DNA of 64,000 nt from an uncultured Winogradskyella sp. (GTDB lineage Bacteria > Bacteroidota > Bacteroidia > Flavobacteriales > Flavobacteriaceae), in the NCBI RefSeq assembly GCF_947498345.1, contig NZ_CANMJY010000006.1, forward strand, positions 62,001 through 126,000, in the 5' to 3' direction. Under the pieces are notes generated by a model. The model was not told where the DNA came from and did not search any database. It saw only the letters and a list, made by a program, of their open reading frames with translations. This document shows positions 26,664 to 34,936 of this stretch, piece by piece; position 1 is the stretch's first letter, and every line of letters starts with the position of its first letter. Made by a program: the position numbers and the translations under genes.

Positions 26664-27642
26664 TTTTTTCGATTTTTAAATTAAAAACTGGCCGTAATAG
26701 TTTGGCTAATTGATGGTATTCGATTAAAAAAGCATCATGACCATCATTGGATTTTATTTCTCCAATAGTAACATCTTCTTTAATAGATTTTAATTCAACA
26801 AACGTATTCCAGTTTTCATCTGACTTAAATAATAAATCAGAGTTAATAGTTATAATATGAATGTGTGACTCTATCTTTTTCACCACATCCTTAAAGTTAT
26901 TTTTCCCTTGGGTAATATCTATAGTTTTTAAAATTTGATTCATCATTTTATAAGCAGAAAGTTTAAAACGGTTATTCAATCTTTCTCCATGATGCTTTAA
27001 CCAGGATTCTATATTGAAGACACCTTTAGATTTTTTTGCTCTATTAAATTTTGAAGTAAAAGACTCTGGTGTCCTGTAAAATGTCATCGCATGCAACCTT
27101 GCGTCACTTAAAGGCTGAGATGAATGATTTAATATTTCATCTTGAATAAAACAATTACCAATCACCCAATCTGTAGATTTCCAATCCGCAGCTATTGGGA
27201 CTATATAGTCTGCTAAACAAGGACGCAGGGCGGCTAACTCCCATGTAATACCTCCGCCTACTGATGCTCCTATAATAGTATGAAGATGATAAATATGTAA
27301 TCTGTTTAAACCTTCTGAAAAAAGTCTTGCGATATCTCTGGCTGTAAACTCTCTATAATATTTTGTAAAAGATTCATCAATATTACCAAAGCCATTTCCT
27401 GGACAATTAAATACTAAAACACCATATGCATTTGTGTCTATGACCTTATCTTTTCCAACAATATCATTCCACCAGCCATTTTTCCCAGCGATTTGCGAAT
27501 TTCCTGTTAATGCATGATTGACTAAAACAACAGGATGATCAGCTATTGGTTTTCCAAAAACCTGATACGATAATCTCAAGCTTATTCTTCTACCATTACA
27601 AAGTTCAAAATGATCAAACTCTATATATTGAAGTGTACTCAT
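26626..27642 (-). CDS. metX: MetX-type homoserine O-acyltransferase (alpha/beta hydrolase fold)
   Basis: 338 residues, slightly shorter than classical MetX. Family motifs are VLVNHALTGNSQ, GWWNDIVGKDKVIDTNAYGV, FNCPGNG, the nucleophile elbow GASVGGGITWE and the C-terminal base in NDGHDAFLIE. It acylates homoserine to give the substrate of MetY. Acetyl versus succinyl specificity cannot be settled by eye; acetyl is expected beside metY. It overlaps hom by 38 bases and follows metY after a 100-base gap with a strong hairpin. Confidence 0.9.
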   Translation of the reverse strand: MSTLQYIEFDHFELCNGRRISLRLSYQVFGKPIADHPVVLVNHALTGNSQIAGKNGWWNDIVGKDKVIDTNAYGVLVFNCPGNGFGNIDESFTKYYREFTARDIARLFSEGLNRLHIYHLHTIIGASVGGGITWELAALRPCLADYIVPIAADWKSTDWVIGNCFIQDEILNHSSQPLSDARLHAMTFYRTPESFTSKFNRAKKSKGVFNIESWLKHHGERLNNRFKLSAYKMMNQILKTIDITQGKNNFKDVVKKIESHIHIITINSDLLFKSDENWNTFVELKSIKEDVTIGEIKSNDGHDAFLIEYHQLAKLLRPVFNLKIEKNDNYKSRYIRNW

Positions 27643-27680
27643 AAAAAGGTTTTATTATTAATTTTCGATGATTACTGATA

Positions 27681-27716
27681 AATCAAACCGAGTGAGAAGT
27701 ATCACTCAGTTTGATT
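27681..27716 (-). other. Intercistronic hairpin between metY and metX
   Basis: Arms AATCAAAC-C-GAGTGA and TCACTC-A-GTTTGATT pair over 14 of 15 positions around loop GAAGTA. No T run follows on the transcribed strand, so it is not an obvious terminator. It could set mRNA processing or stability between metY and metX. Confidence 0.7.
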
Positions 27717-27742
27717 AACACAACACTAATAGATTAAGGGTA

Positions 27743-29035
27743 TTAAACTAAATGTGGTTTATTTACCCACTGAAAAGCTTCTTTTAAGTCTGCTTTTAGA
27801 TCTTCAATATTTTCTATACCCACTGACAAACGAATCAAATCTTTTGTTACTCCAGTACTCTCCTGAGCCTCATCACTTAATTGCTGATGCGTTGTACTTG
27901 CAGGATGAATAATCAATGATTTTGTATCTCCTATATTTGCTAAAAGTGAAAATAGTTTTGTTGTATCCGCTATAGTTTTTGCAGACTCATAACCTCCCTC
28001 TACACCAAAAGTTACAATACCACTCTGTCCATCTGGCAAGTATTTTTTAGCAAGAGTGCTGTATTTACTTGTTGGTAATCCAGGATAGTTAACCCAAGAA
28101 ACTTCTGGTTGTTCTTGTAACCATTTTGCAAGTTTAAGTGCATTTTTACTGTGCTTCTTTATACGTAATTCTAATGTTTCTAAACCTTGTATAATTTGAA
28201 ACGCATTAAAAGGACTCAAGGCTCCACCATAATCTCTTAAGCCCTCAATTCTTACTTTGGCAATAAAAGCTGCAGCTTCTAAAGCCTCATTATAAACTAA
28301 CCCATGATAACCCGCTGACGGTTCTGTAAATTCCGGGAATTTCCCGTTTGCCCAATCAAATGTACCTGCATCAATAATAACACCACCAAGTGCTGTTCCA
28401 TTACCATTGATATATTTTGTTAATGAATGAATAACAATATTAGCTCCATAATCAATAGGGTTTAATAAGTAAGGAGTAGCCACTGTATTATCCACAATCA
28501 AAGGCACTTTGTAGGCTTTAGCTTCTTTTGAAATGGCTTCAATATCTAAAACGTCGAGCTTAGGGTTACCAAGTGATTCAATAAAGAATGCTCTTGTATT
28601 TTCTTGAGCTGCTCTATTAAAGTTCTCTGGATTTGAAGGATCTACAAATGTTGTTGTGATACCGTGCCTAGGGAGTGTTACGCTTAACAAATTGTAAGTA
28701 CCACCATACAAACTACTTGAAGCTACAATATGGTCGCCTGCTTTGAGCAAAGTCAATAATGTTGTCGCAATAGCTGATGTTCCCGAGGCAGTGACCACTG
28801 CAGCAATACCACCTTCTAATGCAGCTAATCGCTGTTCTAAAATATCATTAGTAGGGTTATTAATTCTGGTGTATATGTTTCCGGTTTCTGCTAAAGAAAA
28901 TAAATTAGCCGCATGATCTGAATCATTAAAAACATATGCTGTTGATTGATAAATAGGGACTGCCCTTGTCCCGCCATTGTTTTGAACATCGTGTCCTGCA
29001 TGCAACGCTTTCGTTGCGAATTTTTGTGTACTCAT
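27743..29035 (-). CDS. metY: O-acetylhomoserine sulfhydrylase (MetY), Cys/Met PLP family
   Basis: 430 residues, the length of MetY rather than the shorter cystathionine enzymes. Motifs are TKALHAGHDVQNNGGTRAVP at the N-terminus, YTRINNPTNDILEQRLAALE, SSLYGGTYNL, and the PLP Lys in IHSLTKYINGNGTALGG. It makes homocysteine from O-acetylhomoserine and sulfide. First gene of the operon and directly downstream of the SAM-I riboswitch at 29190-29277. Confidence 0.95.
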   Translation of the reverse strand: MSTQKFATKALHAGHDVQNNGGTRAVPIYQSTAYVFNDSDHAANLFSLAETGNIYTRINNPTNDILEQRLAALEGGIAAVVTASGTSAIATTLLTLLKAGDHIVASSSLYGGTYNLLSVTLPRHGITTTFVDPSNPENFNRAAQENTRAFFIESLGNPKLDVLDIEAISKEAKAYKVPLIVDNTVATPYLLNPIDYGANIVIHSLTKYINGNGTALGGVIIDAGTFDWANGKFPEFTEPSAGYHGLVYNEALEAAAFIAKVRIEGLRDYGGALSPFNAFQIIQGLETLELRIKKHSKNALKLAKWLQEQPEVSWVNYPGLPTSKYSTLAKKYLPDGQSGIVTFGVEGGYESAKTIADTTKLFSLLANIGDTKSLIIHPASTTHQQLSDEAQESTGVTKDLIRLSVGIENIEDLKADLKEAFQWVNKPHLV

Positions 29036-29128
29036 TTTTCTAGTTTTTTGAGTTAAAATAAATTAAACCAAAAGTCAAAATGCGCCTTAAAAAAGCGTAC
29101 TTAATAGAAAAATGTTATAAAGAAATTG

Positions 29129-29150
29129 CTAATTACAAATGAGTAATTAG
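29129..29150 (-). terminator. Possible riboswitch-controlled terminator stem in the metY leader
   Basis: CTAATTAC / GTAATTAG form a perfect 8-bp AU-rich stem with a 6-base loop, followed on the minus strand by CAATTTCTTT. Just upstream, TCAAG (29156-29152) could pair with the CTTGA 3' arm of aptamer helix P1. SAM binding could thereby free this stem. Weak U tract, so tentative. Confidence 0.35.
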
Positions 29151-29189
29151 TCTTGAGTTATCTATCCGAATTTGCAAAAAATGACTTGC

Positions 29190-29277
29190 ATATTCAAGTA
29201 GAATTTAGCACCTTCTTAGTAAGTCTAAGGGTTGCTAAGGCTTCAATGGGTCTATTCCCTCCACCTTTCTTGATAAC
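29190..29277 (-). promoter_or_regulatory. SAM-I (S-box) riboswitch upstream of metY
   Basis: The minus strand carries the S-box core in order: ATCAAGAAAGGTGGAGGGA, CCCATTGAAGCC, TTAGCAACC, a P4 hairpin CTTAG-ACTTA-CTAAG, then AAGGTGCTAAATTC and the P1 3' arm CTTGA, which pairs with TCAAG at 29273-29269. These are the conserved positions of the SAM-I aptamer (Rfam RF00162). High SAM should switch off metY-metX-hom. The aptamer is clear; how it acts on expression is less certain. Confidence 0.93.
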
Positions 29278-29307
29278 ATTTCAGTAAGTGTTTGAACTTT
29301 GTGAGTA

Positions 29308-29338
29308 CAAATATTGCATTACAAAAATTTAATTTCAA
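29308..29338 (-). promoter_or_regulatory. Candidate promoter of the SAM-I leader and metY operon
   Basis: On the minus strand TTG (29338-29336), 20 bases, then AATATTTG (29315-29308), one mismatch from TAnnTTTG. It would start transcription about 25 bases before helix P1. Confidence 0.4.
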
Positions 29339-29493
29339 AATAAATTAACAAGTTTTTTATTTATTTAACAAAAGAGAGCGATTAGAATAATCCCATAAAG
29401 TATTAACTGTTAGCATTTTAAATTCAAAAAAACATAGTATTTAATACTTAAAACAATTATCACATTTTAAGATTTACTTATCAAGTAAAGACT

Positions 29494-29523
29494 TTCTATC
29501 TTAAATTTTAATCTTTATTTTTG
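29494..29523 (+). promoter_or_regulatory. Promoter of metK
   Basis: A perfect -7 element TATTTTTG at 29516-29523; the -33 position reads TTC (29494-29496) with 19-base spacing. The start site would lie just before the RNA element at 29538. Confidence 0.55.
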
Positions 29524-29537
29524 CGAAGATTAAAATT

Positions 29538-29631
29538 AAGAGGGAAAATTTGCCTGATTGCAACCTCTTCCAATTACGGGAAAAATTAGATAAGGATTCC
29601 CAATAATATTGGGAATAAAATGCTAAAACAG
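29538..29631 (+). promoter_or_regulatory. SAM-II-type riboswitch with long loop upstream of metK
   Basis: P1 is AAGAGG (29538-29543) with CCTCTT (29564-29569). The loop ends in CTGATTGCAA, matching the SAM-II loop (GTATTGCAA in the metX example). Downstream comes the SAM-II 3' core ATGCTAAAACAG. CTG (29554-29556) can pair with CAG (29629-29631) as the pseudoknot. The region between P1 and the 3' core is much longer than in classical SAM-II and holds an extra perfect hairpin (TTCCCAAT-AAT-ATTGGGAA, 29597-29615). An alternative pairing GGGAA (29578-29582) with TTCCC also exists. A long-loop SAM-II variant has been reported in Bacteroidota. Confidence 0.78.
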
Positions 29632-29709
29632 AAAGTAACTCACTTTTGTAGCGACAAAGCGATCACCCAAATTTCTTTTAATTTAATAACCTTAACAAAA
29701 AAGATATTT

Positions 29710-30963
29710 ATGCCATATTTATTTACTTCTGAAAGTGTTTCGGAAGGTCATCCAGATAAAGTAGCTGATCAAATAAGTGATGCTCTAATTGATAATTTTT
29801 TAGCCTTCGACCCAGAATCTAAAGTAGCATGTGAAACATTGGTAACTACTGGTCAAGTTGTATTGGCTGGCGAGGTAAAATCCAACACATATTTAGACGT
29901 ACAAAAAATAGCGCGAGACACAATCAACAAAATTGGTTACACCAAGAGCGAATATATGTTTGATGGTAATTCTTGTGGTGTTTTCTCAGCAATACACGAG
30001 CAATCGGAAGATATTAATCGTGGTGTAGATAGGGCTTCTAAAGAAGAGCAAGGTGCTGGTGACCAAGGAATGATGTTTGGCTATGCGACAAACGAAACTG
30101 ACAACTATATGCCTTTGGCTTTAGATATTTCGCATCTTATTTTAAAGGAACTTGCGCAACTACGTAGAGAAAATAAAGATATTACCTATTTAAGACCAGA
30201 TTCTAAAAGTCAAGTAACTATAGAATATAGTGATGACAATACACCTCAGCGCATTGATGCTATTGTCATTTCTACTCAGCATGATGATTTTGATTCTGAT
30301 GATGCTATGTTGGCAAAAATCAGAAAAGATATTGTTGAGATTTTAATACCTAGAGTTGTAGCCAAAGTACCAGATCATATTAAACCATTGTTTAATAACG
30401 ATATTAGATACCATATCAATCCAACAGGTAAATTTGTTATTGGTGGGCCTCATGGTGATACTGGTCTCACAGGGCGAAAAATTATTGTAGATACCTATGG
30501 AGGAAAAGGTGCGCATGGTGGTGGTGCTTTTTCTGGTAAAGACCCTAGTAAGGTAGATCGAAGTGCAGCTTATGCAACAAGACATATCGCTAAAAATTTA
30601 GTTGCTGCAGGGCTTTGTGAAGAAGTATTAGTACAGGTATCTTATGCAATTGGTGTTGTAGAACCTATGGGAATATTTGTAGACACTTATGGCACATGTC
30701 CTTTTAATTTAACCGATGGTGAGATTGCAAAGACAGTTGAAACCATTTTTGATATGCGCCCTGCAGCCATAGAAAGCCGTCTAAAATTGCGCCAACCTAT
30801 GTATAGTGAAACCGCTGCTTATGGTCATATGGGACGACAAAATAAAATCGTAAATAAAACCTTTAAACAACCTTATGGAGAGCCTATTTCAATTGATGTT
30901 GAATTGTTCACTTGGGAAAAACTAGATTATGTAGATAAAGTAAAATCTGCATTTAACATATAA
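29710..30963 (+). CDS. metK: S-adenosylmethionine synthetase (MetK)
   Basis: 417 residues from the ATG at 29710 ([21 protein letters not shown]). The family start and catalytic N-terminal His are there. Other motifs: [12 protein letters not shown], the P-loop-like [43 protein letters not shown] longer frame to the ATG at 29620 would add 30 residues encoded partly by the riboswitch core and is rejected. The enzyme makes SAM from methionine and ATP. It is divergent from the metY operon, and each direction has its own SAM-sensing leader. Confidence 0.97.
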   Translation: MPYLFTSESVSEGHPDKVADQISDALIDNFLAFDPESKVACETLVTTGQVVLAGEVKSNTYLDVQKIARDTINKIGYTKSEYMFDGNSCGVFSAIHEQSEDINRGVDRASKEEQGAGDQGMMFGYATNETDNYMPLALDISHLILKELAQLRRENKDITYLRPDSKSQVTIEYSDDNTPQRIDAIVISTQHDDFDSDDAMLAKIRKDIVEILIPRVVAKVPDHIKPLFNNDIRYHINPTGKFVIGGPHGDTGLTGRKIIVDTYGGKGAHGGGAFSGKDPSKVDRSAAYATRHIAKNLVAAGLCEEVLVQVSYAIGVVEPMGIFVDTYGTCPFNLTDGEIAKTVETIFDMRPAAIESRLKLRQPMYSETAAYGHMGRQNKIVNKTFKQPYGEPISIDVELFTWEKLDYVDKVKSAFNI

Positions 30964-30989
30964 TACACATAAAAAGCATACTACATCTA

Positions 30990-31020
30990 TAAGCCTCACA
31001 AATTTTGTGAGGTTTTTTTT
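30990..31020 (+). terminator. Terminator after metK
   Basis: CCTCACAA / TTGTGAGG stem followed by eight T, 30 bases after the metK stop. Confidence 0.85.
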
Positions 31021-31106
31021 ACTTAATAAATAAATGATAGGGTAGGGAATTATTGAACATGTTTGTTTAATAAGAAAGATTAACAACTTAATTAAATCAT
31101 GACATT

Positions 31107-32924
31107 ATGAAAAACATTAAAAAACTACCAAATCTTATTTTAATGCTTTTACTTTCATTGCTGATAACAACGTCTTGCCAAAAAGACGATGATGGTTCTG
31201 GAGGTGGCGAACGACAAGAAAACATTCCAGACACATTCTCAGAGTATTTTGGCAACACCATATCGAGAGATTTTCTTGGTAATGTAATTGACACCGATCA
31301 CAACCCTATTGAAGGGGTTACTATTACAATTGGTAACCAAACAGCAATTACAGATAGTAATGGTGTGTTTATATTAAACGATGCTAATGTCAATGAACGT
31401 TTTGGATATATTAAAGCTGAAAAAGCTGGCTATATTCATGGATCGCGAAGTGTTGTCCCTAGCAACGGCACAAATAAAGTAACCATTATGTTACTAGATG
31501 CTACAGTTGTAGGCTCAGTAAATAGTGGCAGTACTGATATTGTAACTGCTAATGATGGTAGTTCGGTTAGTTTTGATGGCAATTTTATAAAAGAAGATGG
31601 TTCTGCGTATTCGGGTTCTGTGGATGTCATTATGCATCACTTAGATCCAGCAGATGAAGATATGTCCATGCAAATGCCTGGGATGTTATATGCCGAAAAT
31701 GAAGCTGGAGCTGAGCGTATGCTTCAAACTTTAGGAATGTTAGCTATAGAGTTAAGAGGTTCTGGCGGAGAAGATTTAAATTTAGCTGAAGGGTCTATGT
31801 CCGAAATTAAAATTCCTGTAGATGCCAGTTTAATGAGTATAGCACCAGCCACGATTCCTCTTTGGTATTTTGATGAAACCAATGGTTATTGGAAAGAAGA
31901 AGGTGTGGCCACACTGCAAGGCAATATGTACGTGGGCAATGTGTCGCATTTTTCTTTTTGGAACTGTGATATACCTGCACAAGCCATTACGCTTTGTGTT
32001 ACAACTACTGATGAGGATGGTAATGTCCTAAATAATCTATCTGTTGCCATAACAAGTGGAACATTTGGTACAAGAAGTGGTTTTACCAACGAAAATGGTG
32101 AAGTTTGTGGATATGTACCTAGCAATGAAAGTCTAGAGCTTAATGTTTATAGCTATGACTTGTGTGGTGATGCGTCATTACACACAGAAACGGTTGGACC
32201 ATTTAACGCAGACACTAGTATAACTGTTATTATACCAAGTAATCCAGATGTTATACAAGAAACCGTTGTGGGTAATTTTAATACCTGTAGTGGTGATGCG
32301 GTTACCGATGGTTATGTACAGGTTTCTTATGGTAACCAAACGTTTACAGATGTTGTTAGCGATGGCACTTTTGAAGTCAATCTGTTACGATGCACAGACA
32401 ATAACACCTTTGGAATCGAAGGGAGTGATTTTGTTAACCTTCAATCTACAGATAGTATAAGTTACACGTTCACAACACCACTAACAGATATTGGTAGTAT
32501 AAGTGCATGCAATACGATTACAGAATTTATACAATACACTATTGATGATGGGGATTCAGTATTTTTAATAGACAATATCGATGCAAGTTTTTATACCACT
32601 GGAGACATGATTCCTAGATTAGGTATATCGTCATATTCTAATGATCAAGAATTTGGATTTTATTTTCAATTTAGATTAAATGACAACCCACCATACACTG
32701 GAGAATACATGGCTAATGGATTTGGAGATGCTATAGGCTTTGGTTCAGAAAGTCAAGACTTACCATTTTTTGAACAAAATGCAGATACTGACGTTATAAG
32801 TAATATTACAAGTTTTGGTGAAGTTGGTGAGTATATTGATGTTAACTTTAGTGGTAATTTTGTAGATTTTGATGGTACTATACGTTCTGTTACAGGAGTA
32901 ATCCATGTGTTGAGGGACAACTAA
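31107..32924 (+). CDS. Large surface lipoprotein with carboxypeptidase-regulatory-like domain, copy 1
   Basis: 605 residues. Signal peptide with lipobox LLITTSC, then an acidic/Gly linker KDDDGSGGGE, the sort of Asp-rich signal associated with surface export in Bacteroidota. Residues about 50-120 form a carboxypeptidase-regulatory-like beta sandwich (GNVIDTDHNPIEGVTITIGN). A middle domain has HFSFWNCD near residue 295. A second small sandwich follows, then an unknown C-terminal beta domain. Function not known. A near-identical paralogue follows 129 bases downstream. Each copy has its own terminator. Confidence 0.85.
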   Translation: MKNIKKLPNLILMLLLSLLITTSCQKDDDGSGGGERQENIPDTFSEYFGNTISRDFLGNVIDTDHNPIEGVTITIGNQTAITDSNGVFILNDANVNERFGYIKAEKAGYIHGSRSVVPSNGTNKVTIMLLDATVVGSVNSGSTDIVTANDGSSVSFDGNFIKEDGSAYSGSVDVIMHHLDPADEDMSMQMPGMLYAENEAGAERMLQTLGMLAIELRGSGGEDLNLAEGSMSEIKIPVDASLMSIAPATIPLWYFDETNGYWKEEGVATLQGNMYVGNVSHFSFWNCDIPAQAITLCVTTTDEDGNVLNNLSVAITSGTFGTRSGFTNENGEVCGYVPSNESLELNVYSYDLCGDASLHTETVGPFNADTSITVIIPSNPDVIQETVVGNFNTCSGDAVTDGYVQVSYGNQTFTDVVSDGTFEVNLLRCTDNNTFGIEGSDFVNLQSTDSISYTFTTPLTDIGSISACNTITEFIQYTIDDGDSVFLIDNIDASFYTTGDMIPRLGISSYSNDQEFGFYFQFRLNDNPPYTGEYMANGFGDAIGFGSESQDLPFFEQNADTDVISNITSFGEVGEYIDVNFSGNFVDFDGTIRSVTGVIHVLRDN

Positions 32925-32945
32925 AACATATAAACAAGTAGTTAA

Positions 32946-32977
32946 AAAAAGCCTTCTCAAAAATGAGAAGGCTTTTT
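32946..32977 (+). terminator. Terminator after lipoprotein copy 1
   Basis: AAAAAGCCTTCTCA / TGAGAAGGCTTTTT perfect 14-bp stem with loop AAAA and trailing T run. Confidence 0.87.
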
Positions 32978-33053
32978 ATTTTGCAAGAATTTTCACGCAA
33001 CCTTTTGTTGATTTTTACATCTATTTTAAAAAAAGAAAACTAAATCAATCGCT

Positions 33054-34883
33054 ATGAAGTCAACAAAAATTATCTCAACACTGCTATTCATTTTTCTATT
33101 ACTAATTTCGTCTTGCCAAAAAGACGATGATGGTTCTGGAGGTGGCGAACGACAAGAAAACATTCCAGACACATTCTCAGAATATTTTGGTAACAACATC
33201 TCAAGAGATTTTCTCGGTAATGTAATCGACACTGATCACAACCCTATTGAAGGGGTTACTATTACCATTGGTAACCAAACAGCCATAACCGATAATAATG
33301 GTGTGTTTATCATTAGAGACGCCAACGTCAATGAACGTTTTGGATATGTAAAGGCAAAAAAAGCAGGCTATATCCATGGCTCGCGAAGTATAGTACCAAG
33401 TAATGGCACAAATAAAATTACCATTATGTTACTTGATGCCACAGTAACTGGGACAGTTAGCAGTGGTAACTCAGGTATTGTAACGGCAAGTGACGGAAGT
33501 TCCGTTAGCTTTGATGGTAATTTTATAAAAGAAGATGGTTCTGCGTATTCGGGTTCTGTGGATGTCATTATGCATCACTTAGATTCTGCAGATGAAGATA
33601 TGTCCATGCAAATGCCTGGGATGTTATATGCCGAAAATGAAGATGGAGCTGAGCGTATGCTGCAAACTTTAGGAATGTTGGCTGTAGAGTTAAGAGGTTC
33701 TGGCGGAGAAGATTTAAATTTAGCAGAAGGGTCAACGTCTGAAATTAAAATTCCTGTGGACGCAAGTCTAATCAGTATAGCTCCAGCAACGATTCCTTTA
33801 TGGTATTTTGATGAAGCCAATGGCTATTGGAAAGAAGAAGGCACAGCCACTTTACAAGGTAATATGTATGTTGGGAATGTATCTCATTTCTCCTTTTGGA
33901 ACTGTGATATACCTGCTGAAGCTGTTAATTTATGCATAACTATCACCGACAATGAAGGAAATTTATTATCAAATCTATATCTCCCAATAACTAGTGAAGC
34001 TTATGGTACCAGAAGTGGTTATACTAATGATATTGGAGAAGTCTGTGGTTTAGTGCCTAGTAATGAAAGCTTAGAGCTTAATGTTTATAGTTACAATATT
34101 TGTGGCGATGCCCAATTATTCACACAAACGGTTGGTCCATTTAATGCAGACGCCTCAATTTCTATTACCTTACCTGAAAACGCTGATTTTATAGAAGAAA
34201 CAGTTACTGGTAATTTTAATACCTGTAGTGGAGATGCGGTTACTGATGGTTATTTACAACTCTCTTACGGTAACCAAACCTTTATTGATATTGTTAGCGA
34301 TGGTACTTTTGAAATTAATTTAGCAAGATGTAGTGTGCAAAACACTTTTAATATAAGCGGAATCGATTACGCAAATACACAAAGAACAGGGAGTATTAAT
34401 TATACATTTACAACACCTGAGACTAATTTAGGTCAACTAAGTGCATGTAATAGCGCAATAGAATTTATACAATATAGCATTGACAATAATAATTCAGTAA
34501 TTGATACAGACATTTATTCGGCGAATTTTAACACAAATGGAGGTACATTTCCTTTATTATCTATATTGTCAAATCTTATTAGTGACCCAGATGGTTTTAT
34601 CCTCTTTCGTTTTAATCTCAGTGACAATCCGTCATACACTGGAGAGTACATGTTAGAAGTAGGTGGTGATAGTGGTAGTAATACTAATAGGTTGAGTCTT
34701 ACTATGGAGAATGCAAGTATATTGCTTTTTTATCCAAACTTTAATTCTGATGTTATAGGCAATATCACAAGTTTTGGTGAAGTCGGAGAATATATTGATA
34801 TTAACTTTAGCGGTACTTATGAAGATTATTTTGGCGATCCTCATACTATAACCGGTGTTGTCCATGTTTTACGAGATGAGTAA
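33054..34883 (+). CDS. Large surface lipoprotein with carboxypeptidase-regulatory-like domain, copy 2
   Basis: 609 residues, tandem paralogue of the gene at 31107. The signal peptide is different in sequence (lipobox LLISSC). From the lipobox Cys on (KDDDGSGGGERQENIPDTF...) the protein is nearly identical to copy 1 through about residue 300. The C-terminal ~300 residues diverge clearly while keeping common anchors such as NITSFGEVGEYID near the end. It ends at its own terminator. Role unknown; surface exposure inferred from the lipoprotein signal and acidic linker. Confidence 0.85.
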   Translation: MKSTKIISTLLFIFLLLISSCQKDDDGSGGGERQENIPDTFSEYFGNNISRDFLGNVIDTDHNPIEGVTITIGNQTAITDNNGVFIIRDANVNERFGYVKAKKAGYIHGSRSIVPSNGTNKITIMLLDATVTGTVSSGNSGIVTASDGSSVSFDGNFIKEDGSAYSGSVDVIMHHLDSADEDMSMQMPGMLYAENEDGAERMLQTLGMLAVELRGSGGEDLNLAEGSTSEIKIPVDASLISIAPATIPLWYFDEANGYWKEEGTATLQGNMYVGNVSHFSFWNCDIPAEAVNLCITITDNEGNLLSNLYLPITSEAYGTRSGYTNDIGEVCGLVPSNESLELNVYSYNICGDAQLFTQTVGPFNADASISITLPENADFIEETVTGNFNTCSGDAVTDGYLQLSYGNQTFIDIVSDGTFEINLARCSVQNTFNISGIDYANTQRTGSINYTFTTPETNLGQLSACNSAIEFIQYSIDNNNSVIDTDIYSANFNTNGGTFPLLSILSNLISDPDGFILFRFNLSDNPSYTGEYMLEVGGDSGSNTNRLSLTMENASILLFYPNFNSDVIGNITSFGEVGEYIDINFSGTYEDYFGDPHTITGVVHVLRDE

Positions 34884-34899
34884 AATCATCTGATAAATA

Positions 34900-34936
34900 G
34901 AAGCCTTCAAACCGAATATTTGAAGGCTTCTTTTTT
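34900..34936. terminator. Terminator between lipoprotein copy 2 and the convergent receptor gene
   Basis: GAAGCCTTCAAA / TTTGAAGGCTTC perfect 12-bp stem, loop CCGAATA, T run on the plus strand. It sits at the boundary of two convergent genes (stops at 34883 and 34935). Confidence 0.83.

Noticed and set aside
29620..29709. Longer metK reading frame starting with ATG at 29620
   Set aside because: The first 30 residues do not match MetK, and the ATG is part of the riboswitch core; the family start [17 protein letters not shown] is at 29710.
31436..33820. Several minus-strand frames within the tandem lipoprotein genes
   Set aside because: They recur at the same place in both paralogues only because the genes are duplicated; composition is low-complexity and antisense to coding sequence.
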